Assembly (NCBI RefSeq): GCF_000576595.1 | Contig: NZ_AWSA01000003.1 | Span: forward strand, 90,991-154,990 | DNA from: Intrasporangium oryzae NRRL B-24470 | Lineage (GTDB): Bacteria > Actinomycetota > Actinomycetes > Actinomycetales > Dermatophilaceae | Direction of reading: 5' to 3' | DNA length: 64,000 nucleotides | Shown: piece after piece, positions 6,564 through 14,963 of the stretch | How the letters are laid out: the number at the start of each line of letters is the position of its first letter | Numbering within the stretch: position 1 is the stretch's first letter | Notes under the pieces: model-generated | What the model was told of the DNA's origin: nothing | What the model saw: the letters and a program-made list of their open reading frames with translations, nothing else | Database searches by the model: none | Translations under genes and position numbers: made by a program

Positions 6564-8144
6564 TCACGCCTCCGGGCGGATGTGGGCGGGCATCGAGAGC
6601 CACCAGCCGAGGACCGGCTGCGCGACCTCATTGACGACCGCGTGGTCGGCCGCGTGGTCGAGCGACGAGGAGAGCGCCGCGAGCGTGTCGAACCGCCCTC
6701 GCATGCCGAGGATGTAGGTCAGGCCGCGGACGCAGTCGGCCATTCGGTTCGGGTCGGCCGCGTGGTTGTCGTGGAGGACGTGTCGGAGACGGTCGGCGCA
6801 GCGCGCCTCACGGGCAGCCCGCACCGGCGTCCGCGGCTCGACGCAGTTGCCCGCCACGACACCCACCTCGGCGACCATCTCGGGCCCGGTCTCGGGCGAG
6901 CAGGCCATGTCGATGAAGAGCGGCAGGTCCTCGGCTCGCCCCAGCCAGGTCAGCACGGTGCAGCACTCGTGGGCGGCGATGACGTCCCCTTCGGCGCGTG
7001 CCGTCGCCAGCTCGGCGGCATACTCCCTGCCGACGACCTGACCCTGCGGGGAGATCATGAGGATGGAGAGCGCGTTGGAGCGTGTCATCTCGTCCGTGTG
7101 GCCGAGCGCCGTGTCGAGCAGGCGGTAGAGCACCGGCTCGCCGTCGGGCTCCGGCTGGCTCTCGTCGACCGCGGCGCGGACGCGGCGCCTGACCCGCCGC
7201 AGGGTCTCGGGCGGGACGGCGCGCCCCTCGAGGATGATCGAGGCCGCGAACGAGCGGTCCTCGGCCGTCAGAGCCTGCGCGAGACGGGTCCGACCCGGCA
7301 GCTCGAGCGCGCGCAGGAGGTTGGCCGCGCCTCTGTGGACCCGGTAGGGCGCCCGGGAGTCGCGGAGATGACCGATCGCGAGATGGGCCGCCGCGCGCGC
7401 CAGGCCGGGCGTCAGGTGGTCGCCGGTGACGAGCGACGTCAGGGCGATGAGACAGGCGCGCAGCGCGTCCGGGTTGGTCGGCGTGCTCAGCTCGTCGAGG
7501 AGGATCCGGAGGGCGGCCGGGTGGGTCGTGAACTGGAGCAGGCTCATCGTGTCGTTGTAGAACTGCGCCCGCGGGTCGTCGAGGATGTCGCGGACCATGT
7601 CCGCGACGACCGCGCCGCTCCGCGGGTGGCCGGCGAGGCGGGCGACGGCCTCGGCCCGGAGGTCGTACTCCAGGCCGACCGTGACGACGAGCTCGTGGAT
7701 GCACCGTCGCATGAGGTGCTCCCAGTCGCCTGCCCGGACCATGGCGTGCGGCATGCGACCGAGGTTGGCGGACAGGCGGTCCCAGTCGTGGCCGGTCATC
7801 CGCTCGGGGGCGACGGCGCGCTCGACGAGCTGGAGCGTCTCGTCGACGTCGGGATCCTCTCTGGGGTTCAGCGCGGCCGTGGAGCGGACCGGCGAGGCGT
7901 TGCGCGCGAACTGGTCGATGGCGCAGAGGAGCTGGCCCTCCGGGAGCCCGAGGACGATCTCGTAGCGACGGACGAGGTCTTGCGTGATCTCGACCGCGCC
8001 GCTCTCCCAGCGCCCGACCTGGGCCCGGTGGACGGCCGGGGCACGTCCTGCCCCGGCCGCGAACCCCGAGGCGGTGCGCAGGCCGGGATCGGCTGCGTGC
8101 CGACGCGCGTTGCGCAACACCCAGAGCATCTCGTCGACCAGCAC
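6564..8144 (-). CDS. Large HTH transcriptional regulator, 526 residues
   Basis: The N-terminal 85 residues contain a lambda-repressor-like helix-turn-helix (HRAQVGRWESGAVEITQDLV, then YEIVLGLPEGQL). The remaining ~440 residues are predominantly helical and rich in Ala/Arg/Leu, possibly HEAT/TPR-like repeats that sense a ligand or partner. Such XRE regulators with long helical tails are common in actinobacteria and mostly uncharacterised. I chose GTG at 8144, with GGGGAAG just upstream; spacing is short, so the start is uncertain. It is divergent from the acetyltransferase gene, and a palindrome at 8221-8233 could be its own operator. A GGCATAC copy at 7017-7023 encodes Tyr-Ala. Confidence 0.75.
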   Translation of the reverse strand: MLVDEMLWVLRNARRHAADPGLRTASGFAAGAGRAPAVHRAQVGRWESGAVEITQDLVRRYEIVLGLPEGQLLCAIDQFARNASPVRSTAALNPREDPDVDETLQLVERAVAPERMTGHDWDRLSANLGRMPHAMVRAGDWEHLMRRCIHELVVTVGLEYDLRAEAVARLAGHPRSGAVVADMVRDILDDPRAQFYNDTMSLLQFTTHPAALRILLDELSTPTNPDALRACLIALTSLVTGDHLTPGLARAAAHLAIGHLRDSRAPYRVHRGAANLLRALELPGRTRLAQALTAEDRSFAASIILEGRAVPPETLRRVRRRVRAAVDESQPEPDGEPVLYRLLDTALGHTDEMTRSNALSILMISPQGQVVGREYAAELATARAEGDVIAAHECCTVLTWLGRAEDLPLFIDMACSPETGPEMVAEVGVVAGNCVEPRTPVRAAREARCADRLRHVLHDNHAADPNRMADCVRGLTYILGMRGRFDTLAALSSSLDHAADHAVVNEVAQPVLGWWLSMPAHIRPEA

Positions 8145-8479
8145 ACTTCCCCTTTTCCCTGTAGGTCCGAACTCAACCGCCACCCCCGGTCCGGCGCGTC
8201 CGGTGTTGCGCCGGGAACAAACGTTCGCAACGTTGCCGGACCGGCCTCGCGGGGATGTCTACGGTGTGCACGGGCCGCATGGGGGGCACGGTCCACGGGG
8301 ACGGGAGCCGGGTGGAGGGACGGCTCCCGTCCCACGCCCCCGCACCAGTCCCACATACCCCGTCCGAGTCGTCTCGCGCGGTATGCCGCTGGGCGGGGCC
8401 GGCGCCAGAGGGCGCGGTCCGTCCCCCCAACGGGAAACACCGTGGCCGAGTGTCGGGCGCCGGTGGCAGGCTGACGCGC
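8145..8479. other. 335-base divergent intergenic region
   Basis: This stretch separates the HTH regulator from the double-GNAT gene. It holds the palindrome at 8221-8233 and one single GTATGCC motif at 8381-8387 followed by GCTGGGC, which is the right half of the usual inverted pair without its partner. Open frames across it have no codon structure I trust. Confidence 0.6.
8221..8233. promoter_or_regulatory. ACGTT-CGC-AACGT palindrome, putative operator
   Basis: A perfect inverted repeat with 5-base arms and 3-base spacer lies 77 bases upstream of the HTH regulator start. The flanks (CAA before, TG after) extend the symmetry loosely. It is well placed for autoregulation by that HTH protein or control of the divergent acetyltransferase gene. 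Confidence 0.45.
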
Positions 8480-9658
8480 ATGGACGCGCCCGCCCTCACC
8501 GACCTCGTGCCCACCCTCACCGACGGCGTCATCACGTTGCGGGCCCACTCGCCCGCCGACGTCGACACGCTCGTCGAGCAGTGCACCGACCCCGACACCC
8601 TCCGCTGGACGACCGTCCCCCGCGGCTACACCAGGGACGACGCTGCGGGCTTCGTCCGGCACGCGGCTGCTCAGTGGGCCGACCCGTCCGGCAGCCGGAT
8701 GTGGGCGATCGAGTGGGTCGACGACTCCTCCGGCGAGCCCACGCCACGTTACGGCGGCACGGTCGACCTCCGTCCCGGGGAGTCGCCGCTGACCGCGTCG
8801 ATCGGGTTCGCCCTGCACCCCGCGGCACGCGGCACAGGCGCCATGTCGCGCGCGGTGCGCCTCGCGGCGGCCCAGGCGTTCGAGGCCGGGCTCTGGGGCC
8901 GGCCGCTCGAGCGGATCCACTGGCGCGCGATCGTCGGCAACTGGGGATCGCGCCGGGTCGCGTGGGCGACGGGCTTCACCTTCCACGCCACGCTGCCCGG
9001 CACGCACGTCGACCCGACCGACCCAAAGGGCCCGGCCCTCGACTGCTGGTACGCGAGCCTCGCCAAGGGCGACCCGATGACGCCCCAGACCCCGTGGTTC
9101 ACGGCCCCGGTGATCGAGGAGGACGGGCTGCGCCTGCGCGTGTGGCGCCCCGACGACATCGAGGCGCTCGAGGAGCGCAACGACCCCGAGCACTGGATGC
9201 CGGCGCACGCGGTCCTCCGACCGGAGATGTTCCAGCGCTGGCGCCACCGGCGGCTCGAGCTCATGGCCGAGGGCATGGCCGTCGACTGGTGCGTCGCCGA
9301 CGCCGACACCGACCGGGCCCTCGGCAGCGTCGCCGTCTTCTCCCGGATGGGACCGATGACCGGCGACGCCGCCGAGCTCGGCTACCAGCTCTTCCCGAGC
9401 GCCCGGGGCCGGGGCGTCGCCAAGACGGCTGCGCGGCTCGCGATCCGGCACGCGCTCACCCCGAAGGAGGCCGGCGGCCTGGGGCTGCGCCGCCTCGTCG
9501 CCGAGACGGCCGCCGACAACGCGGCGAGCAACCGTGTCCTCGAGTCCAACGGCTTCGTCGCCTTCGGCCGCGAGCACCACGTCGACCTGCTGGCCGACGG
9601 CACCTACCAGGACGGCCTCCACTGGGAGCTCCTGCCCCACGGGGCCGACCGTGTGTGA
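8480..9658 (+). CDS. Tandem double-GNAT acetyltransferase
   Basis: A 392-residue protein made of two GNAT folds. The first (about 10-190) has ITLRAHSPADVDTLVEQC, AARGTGAMSRAVRLA and GNWGSRRVAWATGF. The second (about 210-390) has LRLRVWRPDDIEALEER, SARGRGVAKTAARLAIRHA and NAASNRVLESNGFVAFG. Both keep the acetyl-CoA pyrophosphate loop (R/Q-x-x-G-x-G/A), so both may be active. Domain ends resemble RimJ/RimL protein N-acetyltransferases. The ATG at 8480 is the first methionine of the conserved part. Substrates are unknown. It is divergent from the large HTH regulator. Confidence 0.85.
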   Translation: MDAPALTDLVPTLTDGVITLRAHSPADVDTLVEQCTDPDTLRWTTVPRGYTRDDAAGFVRHAAAQWADPSGSRMWAIEWVDDSSGEPTPRYGGTVDLRPGESPLTASIGFALHPAARGTGAMSRAVRLAAAQAFEAGLWGRPLERIHWRAIVGNWGSRRVAWATGFTFHATLPGTHVDPTDPKGPALDCWYASLAKGDPMTPQTPWFTAPVIEEDGLRLRVWRPDDIEALEERNDPEHWMPAHAVLRPEMFQRWRHRRLELMAEGMAVDWCVADADTDRALGSVAVFSRMGPMTGDAAELGYQLFPSARGRGVAKTAARLAIRHALTPKEAGGLGLRRLVAETAADNAASNRVLESNGFVAFGREHHVDLLADGTYQDGLHWELLPHGADRV

Positions 9659-9784
9659 GCACGGGTGCGGGACGCGGCGTGACGCAGACGAGACCCGGAT
9701 CTGCTTGCGGCGGCGCTCCACCGGGTACGACGCTGGCAGGGAGCGGTGCGGAACCAGCCGGGCCGGATGGCGGAGGAGACACGG

Positions 9785-10135
9785 ATGTCGTTCAGTGAGC
9801 AGATGAGGCAGAAGGCCGAGGAGGTCCGTCTGCAGGCCAAGGCCAAGGATTTCGGCGACGCAGTCGCCCAGATGGTCAAGGCGACGGTCGAGATCGCGGC
9901 GGGCTACGCCTCGCAGAACCGCGCGAAGGTCGACGGCATGCTCGACAAGGCCGAGGTGACGATCGTCGACCGGACCGGGTCCAAGCACGCCGACACCGTC
10001 GCCAAGGTGCGCGGGAAGGTCGACCAGGGGTTCGACAAGCTCGTCGAGCACGGGGGCGCCAAGCCTGGAGTGCCCGACGACACGACCTCGGCCTTCACCG
10101 ACGACGACGAGCCGTCGGCGGGCTCCCCGTCCTGA
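9785..10135 (+). CDS. MT0933/Rv0909-like small helical protein (antitoxin-type)
   Basis: A 116-residue charged helical protein. The segment from GMLDKAEVTIVDRTGSKHAD to KVDQGFDKLVEH matches the short MT0933/Rv0909 antitoxin family (KAGDFVDEKTGGKYADKVDK-type repeat). The family is named as an antitoxin in mycobacteria, but no cognate toxin gene lies beside this copy, so it may have another role. The ATG at 9785 has GGAGGAG upstream. The tail from residue 100 is Asp/Glu/Ser-rich and disordered. The inverted repeat at 10147-10190 follows. Confidence 0.6.
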   Translation: MSFSEQMRQKAEEVRLQAKAKDFGDAVAQMVKATVEIAAGYASQNRAKVDGMLDKAEVTIVDRTGSKHADTVAKVRGKVDQGFDKLVEHGGAKPGVPDDTTSAFTDDDEPSAGSPS

Positions 10136-10146
10136 CCGACGCGTGA

Positions 10147-10190
10147 CCGGGTCGTATGCCGCAGAGCTCGCTCAGCGGCATACGGCCCGG
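10147..10190. terminator. 16-bp inverted repeat with CGGCATAC octamer
   Basis: The arms at 10147-10162 (CCGGGTCGTATGCCGC) and 10175-10190 (GCGGCATACGGCCCGG) pair with one T/C mismatch around a 12-base loop. It lies between the convergent MT0933-like and slipin genes. Confidence 0.7.
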
Positions 10191-10219
10191 TTCGTCGACC
10201 CCGTTCGGTGTGCCCGGCC

Positions 10220-11083
10220 TCAGGCGGACTCGCCCAGTGCGGGAGGAGCGTCCCCCGGCGGGGCCGAGCGGACCGGCGAGACCTGGTGGCCGTCCTGGCG
10301 GGCCTCCAGCGCTGCCGACTCCCGGGAGAGGAACGTGCCCATCTCCGCGATGGTCGACATGAGCGGCGCGGGGAAGACGACGACCGTGTTCTTGTCGACA
10401 CCGATCTCGACGAGGCTCTGGAGGTTGCGCAGCTGGAGCGCGAGCGGGTGCGCCATCATCGTGTCGGACGCGTCGCCCAGGGCGGCGGCCGCGAGCGACT
10501 CGCCCTCGGCGTTGATGATCTTGGCCCGCTTCTCCCGCTCGGCCTCGGCCTGCTTGGCCATGGCCCGCTTCATCCCCTCGGGGAGCTGGATGTCCTTGAG
10601 CTCGACGAGGGTCACCTCGACGCCCCACTCGACCGTCGTGATGTCGAGGATCCGGCGGATGTCGACGTTGATCCGGTCGGTCTCGGCGAGGGTCTCGTCG
10701 AGACTGTGCTGGCCGACGACCTTGCGCAGCGTCGTCTGGGCGATCTGGTTGATCGCCGCGTTGACGTTCTCGATCGCGACGACCGACTTCACGGCGTCGA
10801 CGACGCGGAAGTAGGCGACCGCCGACACGTCGACGCTCACGTTGTCGCGCGTGATGATCCCCTGCGACTGGATCGGCATGGTGACGACCCGCAGCGAGAC
10901 GCGGTGGAGCACGTCGACGACGGGGATGATGACCCGCAGCCCGGGCTGGCGAACGCCGACGACCTTGCCGAGCCGGAAGAGCACCCCCAGCTCGTACTGC
11001 TTGACGATCTTGAGCGACATGGCCGCGATGACGACCAGCAGGATCGCGATGACGACGAGGGTGACGATGACGGTCGTGCTCAT
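10220..11083 (-). CDS. SPFH/Band 7 membrane protein (slipin)
   Basis: A 287-residue stomatin-like protein. One N-terminal transmembrane segment (residues 4-24) is followed by the SPFH domain (about 25-200: VKQYELGVLFRLGKVVGVRQ and RDNVSVDVSAVAYFRV). A coiled-coil region (MAKQAEAEREKRAKIINAEG) and a conserved VFPAPL stretch follow. Such proteins form membrane-attached oligomeric scaffolds in lipid microdomains and often act with NfeD-type proteases; no nfeD gene is adjacent. It stands as a single leftward gene ending at the octamer-type inverted repeat. Confidence 0.88.
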   Translation of the reverse strand: MSTTVIVTLVVIAILLVVIAAMSLKIVKQYELGVLFRLGKVVGVRQPGLRVIIPVVDVLHRVSLRVVTMPIQSQGIITRDNVSVDVSAVAYFRVVDAVKSVVAIENVNAAINQIAQTTLRKVVGQHSLDETLAETDRINVDIRRILDITTVEWGVEVTLVELKDIQLPEGMKRAMAKQAEAEREKRAKIINAEGESLAAAALGDASDTMMAHPLALQLRNLQSLVEIGVDKNTVVVFPAPLMSTIAEMGTFLSRESAALEARQDGHQVSPVRSAPPGDAPPALGESA

Positions 11084-11247
11084 GACGAGCCTCTTCGTGC
11101 TCTGTGGTGCGCCACGGGCGAGGCCGGCTCGATCGCCGTCGTGCGAGGTGCCCGCGGTCCCTTCAGGCTACGCCGTCCGGCTGTGCCGACAGCGATAAGG
11201 AGACGGAGCGAACGTGCGGCTCCCACCGCCCCCACCGCGCCGAGGCG

Positions 11248-12327
11248 TCACACCTTGCGCAGCGTCCACTCGCCGCCGGTCCTGATCGTGATGATCGAGG
11301 GTCCGGCGCTCATCGGGACGGTTCCGGAGTAGCCGCCGTCGTGGTTGAGGAGCACGTCGGGGTAGCCCTGGCCGATCTGGACGACGGAGACGCCCGAGTC
11401 GCCCCGGTAGCGGATGCGCAGGCTGCTCGCGGCGCCGTCGTAGCGGAAGACGCGGTCGCCGGTGCCCGACGCGGAGCCGTCGAACCTCGGCGCGCTGCCC
11501 ATCGGCGACACCGTCACGGTCCAGTCGCCGGCGGCCGTGATCTGCAGCTTGGTCGGCGCGGCCCCGAAGTCGGTGAAGCCGTAGGCCGTCGTCCCGGTGT
11601 AGCCCCCCGCGACGTCGACGAGCAGGTCGGACGTGCGCTGGTTGTTCGCGTCGAGGACCTGGACCGAGAAGCGGCCCTCACCCTGGTGGGAGGCCCGGAC
11701 GAGTGCGGCCATGACCCCCGAGGGAAGGTCGACGACCCCGTCGCCGTGGCCCTTCACGGTGAACCGCTCGAACGTCCCGAAGGCCGCGTCGTACGTGCCG
11801 CGCAGGGGCGGCGCACCCTGGTCGATCGTCGCGGTCGCCTCGGTCGTCGGCGTCGCGGTCGGCGTCGGGCTCGACTCGGTCACGGTCGGCACCTCGGAGG
11901 GCGTCGGGTCGCTCGTCGTGGTCGCGGCCGGCCTGGTCGTCGCGGGAGCCGCGATCGGCGAGGCGGGCGGGGTGTCATCGCCCCCGCCCGTGAGCAGCAG
12001 CGCGACGACGACGACCGCTCCGAGGGCGCCGGGCACGATGAACCGCTTGCGCTGGAACCACGGCCGGTCGTCTCGCGGCGTCGACGTGAAGGTCAGCGCA
12101 TCGTCGTCAGCCGATCCGGCGGCATACGCCCCGGCCTGGGCGGCGAGCTGGGAGGCGGTCGGGCCGAGGGAGAGCATCATCGTGTGGTTGACCTGCGGCA
12201 CGGGAAGCGTCGTGCTCCGCCCGTTCGCCCCGGAGGCCGGCGCCGGGCCGTCGGTCCAGGCGAGGCCGTCCCAGTAGCGCATGGTCCCGTCGGCGTCGGG
12301 GTACCAGCCGGCTGGCGAAGGGGACAT
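11248..12327 (-). CDS. DUF2510 membrane-anchored protein with secreted beta domain
   Basis: A 359-residue protein. Residues 3-30 are a DUF2510 module (AGWYPDADGTMRYWDGLAWT). A cytosolic linker follows, then one transmembrane segment (about 96-112, VPGALGAVVVVALLLTGGG), a long Thr/Pro/Ala-rich spacer and an extracellular beta-rich part (about 185-359). That part contains two related repeats, each with an ITAAGDWTVTVSPM or IRTGGEWTLRKV ending. The layout is common in actinobacterial cell-envelope proteins of unknown role. GGCATAC at 12121-12127 encodes Tyr-Ala. It is divergent from the other DUF2510 gene at 12648. Confidence 0.75.
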   Translation of the reverse strand: MSPSPAGWYPDADGTMRYWDGLAWTDGPAPASGANGRSTTLPVPQVNHTMMLSLGPTASQLAAQAGAYAAGSADDDALTFTSTPRDDRPWFQRKRFIVPGALGAVVVVALLLTGGGDDTPPASPIAAPATTRPAATTTSDPTPSEVPTVTESSPTPTATPTTEATATIDQGAPPLRGTYDAAFGTFERFTVKGHGDGVVDLPSGVMAALVRASHQGEGRFSVQVLDANNQRTSDLLVDVAGGYTGTTAYGFTDFGAAPTKLQITAAGDWTVTVSPMGSAPRFDGSASGTGDRVFRYDGAASSLRIRYRGDSGVSVVQIGQGYPDVLLNHDGGYSGTVPMSAGPSIITIRTGGEWTLRKV

Positions 12328-12647
12328 GGCTCATCTCCGTGTGGGTGAAACGGGCAGTCAAGCGGGCTCAGGGGTGACGCGCCCGGGGAGTCCTGGTCCC
12401 GGACGGTGAGCACGAGCCTTCGCCGTCCCGCGCACCGACCCCGGCCGAGAGCGTCGCGACAAGGTAGCCGATGGCGGGTGGCCGGCGGGAGGGGCGTTCG
12501 CTATCGGTTCGGTCACGGTGGGGGCGCCGTGGGGACGGGGGAGCTGATCCCGGCCGCTTGGTCCCGCTTGGCCCCCTGTCTCGCGCGCGTCGGGCATCCT
12601 TGACGGACGGCCACCGTGACCGTCGCTCGCCGATCGATGGAGAAGCC
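12328..12647. other. 320-base divergent intergenic region
   Basis: The spacer lies between two divergently transcribed DUF2510 genes and should hold both promoters. A TTGACG hexamer is at 12600-12605 on the plus strand, but no convincing -10 sits at the right distance. I see no gene, octamer copy or strong repeat here. Confidence 0.5.
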
Positions 12648-13037
12648 ATGACGACACCGCCCGCACCCCGCGAGATCCCACCCGGCTGGTATCCCGATCC
12701 GGAGGGCAAGCCGCGGACCCGCTACTGGGACGGCGACGCGTGGACCGACCAGCTCGGTCCTGCCGTGCCGGCCATGGCCTCCGCCCAGGGGCTCCCCCGC
12801 CTCGACGTCGACCCGATGGGCCAGCCGGTGAGCCCGTACTCCCGACTCGCGGCTGCTCTGCTCTGCGGCTTCTTGGGCGTGCTCGGGGTGCACCGTTTCT
12901 ACGTCGGCAAGATCGGGACCGGCATCGTCTTCATCCTCACCGGCGGCGGCCTCGGGATCTGGTGGATCGTCGACCTGATCCTGCTCCTCACCGGCAAGTT
13001 CCGTGACAAGGACGAGCGGCTCCTCCTCAACTGGTGA
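12648..13037 (+). CDS. DUF2510-TM2 domain membrane protein
   Basis: A 129-residue protein with an N-terminal DUF2510 module (PPGWYPDPEGKPRTRYWDGDAWT, shown by its W-Y-P-D and W-D-G-x-x-W signatures). A C-terminal TM2 domain follows: two transmembrane hairpin segments (CGFLGVLGVHRFYVGKIGTG and FILTGGGLGIWWIVDLILLL) with the typical G-x-H-R-F-Y and DL-x-L motifs. The ATG at 12648 has GGAGAAG upstream. It ends 15 bases before the convergent copD-type gene. The role of TM2 proteins in bacteria is not defined. Confidence 0.88.
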   Translation: MTTPPAPREIPPGWYPDPEGKPRTRYWDGDAWTDQLGPAVPAMASAQGLPRLDVDPMGQPVSPYSRLAAALLCGFLGVLGVHRFYVGKIGTGIVFILTGGGLGIWWIVDLILLLTGKFRDKDERLLLNW

Positions 13038-13052
13038 CCGGCACCGCCACGC

Positions 13053-14963
13053 TCAGTGCCGGGGAGTCCGTCGGGCGGTCACGGCATGCAGCCACGTTGC
13101 GACCCGGACGACGAGGGCGAGGAGCAGCACCGCGGCGCCCGCGACGACCGCGAGCCGCCCCGCCGCCTGCTGGTCGGCAAGCGGGTCGGTCAGCCACGGG
13201 AGCCCGAGCGCCGTGAGGACGTCCTCCGCGAGCAGCTCGTGCGCCCGCAGGAGCACGAGCCCGAGGACGATGCAGAACGCCCCGAGCAGGGCGACCGCCC
13301 CGAGCCGCCGGGCCGCACTGCTGGCCGGCCACCCCGGCTCAGCCCCGACGAGGCGGAAGGCGAGGAGCGAGCCGCTGCCGAACGCTGCGACCATCGCGAG
13401 CTGGTGTCCGGGATGCGTGGTCATGACGACATCGAGCACGGGCCTCACGAGACCGAGGAGGAGCGCCGTCGACACCAGCGCCGCGGCGACCAGCGGGGTC
13501 ACCCGGGCCAGCACGGCCGAGCCGACGACACCGTCGACGACCTCGCGTGGGCCGAGCGTGCCGTCGCGACGCCGGGTGAGCACGCCCCGGGCGAGCGGGA
13601 CCGGGCCGCCGAGGGCGAGGAGGACCGGCACGACGAGCGCGAGGGTCAGCAGCTGGGCGAGGTGCCACGACAGGGTCACCCGCCCGTAGACCCCGGGCGC
13701 GCCGCTCGTCGCCCACACGAACGCCGCCCAACCGGCGGCCCAGGCCACGGTTCGCCCAACGGGCCACGACGAGCCCCGCCCTCGGACGCGACGGAGCCCG
13801 GCGGCGTACAGGCCGACGGCGAGAAGCGCGAGGGTGAAGGTGAGCCAGTCGACCCGCCACGTCGTGATCCAGGACGCCCACGTCGGCGCCGGCGGGGCGG
13901 GGAAACCGGTCAGGGCGAGCGTCGGAGACGGGTTCTCGACAGTCGTCGGCTCCGGTGGGGCGCTTCGGGCCAGGCCCGAGGCGACCCCGAACGCGACCGC
14001 CATGAGGAGGACCTCGGCGATCGCGAGCCGGACGAACGCCCGCGGGGCGTCGGCGAGCTCCGCGAGTGTCCTGCGCCGGTGCCACCAGCCGGCGGCGCCG
14101 AGGAGGGCGAGGATGCAGGCCTTCACGACGACGAGCAGACCGTATGCCGTGCCGAGGTCGCTCCACGAGCCCAGCCTCGTCGTCGCGACGACCACCCCGG
14201 AGGAACCGAGGGCGACGAACGACCACAGCGCCACCGCGGAGAAGCGACGGGCGACGACAGGCAGGTCGCCCCCGAGAGCCCGGCTGAGGACGAGCAGGGC
14301 GGCCAGCCCGCCGACCCACGCCCCCGAGGCGAGCAGGTGCAGACCCAGGGAGTCGACGGAGGTCTCGTGGTCGGCGGACGTGCCGGAGTGGCTCGCCTGG
14401 GCGATGAGCGTCATCCCGAGAACGGCCACGAGCGCCAGGCCGAGCAGGCGCGACCGGCTCGGCAGCTCGCTGGCACTGTGCCGGGCGGGCGCGTGCGACC
14501 GTGTCCCGGCGGCCACGACGAGCGCGCAGGCCGCCGAGAGGAGGCCGACGCGGCTCGGGTCGACGGTCCAGAAATCCGTCGTGAGGGACCGGTAGAGGTC
14601 GGGGTCAGTCAGCGGAAGCCCGACAGCGTCGGCGAAGGCGACGAAGGCGCCGACGAGGGCCAGCGCCGCCCACCACGCCGCAGCCCGTCTGCCGAGTCGC
14701 ACAGCCGCGCCCAACCCCCGGGTCGGGGTGGGATCGGGGGCGGGGATCATCGTGGCCGCGAGGAGGAGTGCGCCCACCGTGAGGGCTGCCGTGAGGTCGC
14801 CCGCGACGCGGACGATCGGGACCGTCCAACGGACGAGCGGCCCCGCGTCTCCGACGAAGACGAGCGGGTCGAGGGCACCGGTCGAGCGCACGGCGAGCGC
14901 CGCCGCGACGGTGCCGAGCACCACCGCGGCGACAACCGTGAGAGCCTGGCCACGCCGGGTCAT
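13053..14963 (-). CDS. CopD-CtaG fusion membrane protein
   Basis: A 636-residue polytopic membrane protein. The N-terminal half has the CopD (copper import/resistance) pattern, with SLGLHLLASGAWVGGLAALL and further helices. The C-terminal half has the CtaG (caa3-type cytochrome oxidase assembly) pattern, with TLSWHLAQLLTLALVVPVLL and VVMTTHPGHQLAMVAAFGSG. This fusion is frequent in actinobacteria and is thought to move or insert copper for oxidases. The ATG at 14963 overlaps the stop of the upstream gene by four bases (ATGA), so translation is coupled. GTATGCC at 14142-14148 falls as GCA-TAC (Ala-Tyr). Confidence 0.88.
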   Translation of the reverse strand: MTRRGQALTVVAAVVLGTVAAALAVRSTGALDPLVFVGDAGPLVRWTVPIVRVAGDLTAALTVGALLLAATMIPAPDPTPTRGLGAAVRLGRRAAAWWAALALVGAFVAFADAVGLPLTDPDLYRSLTTDFWTVDPSRVGLLSAACALVVAAGTRSHAPARHSASELPSRSRLLGLALVAVLGMTLIAQASHSGTSADHETSVDSLGLHLLASGAWVGGLAALLVLSRALGGDLPVVARRFSAVALWSFVALGSSGVVVATTRLGSWSDLGTAYGLLVVVKACILALLGAAGWWHRRRTLAELADAPRAFVRLAIAEVLLMAVAFGVASGLARSAPPEPTTVENPSPTLALTGFPAPPAPTWASWITTWRVDWLTFTLALLAVGLYAAGLRRVRGRGSSWPVGRTVAWAAGWAAFVWATSGAPGVYGRVTLSWHLAQLLTLALVVPVLLALGGPVPLARGVLTRRRDGTLGPREVVDGVVGSAVLARVTPLVAAALVSTALLLGLVRPVLDVVMTTHPGHQLAMVAAFGSGSLLAFRLVGAEPGWPASSAARRLGAVALLGAFCIVLGLVLLRAHELLAEDVLTALGLPWLTDPLADQQAAGRLAVVAGAAVLLLALVVRVATWLHAVTARRTPRH

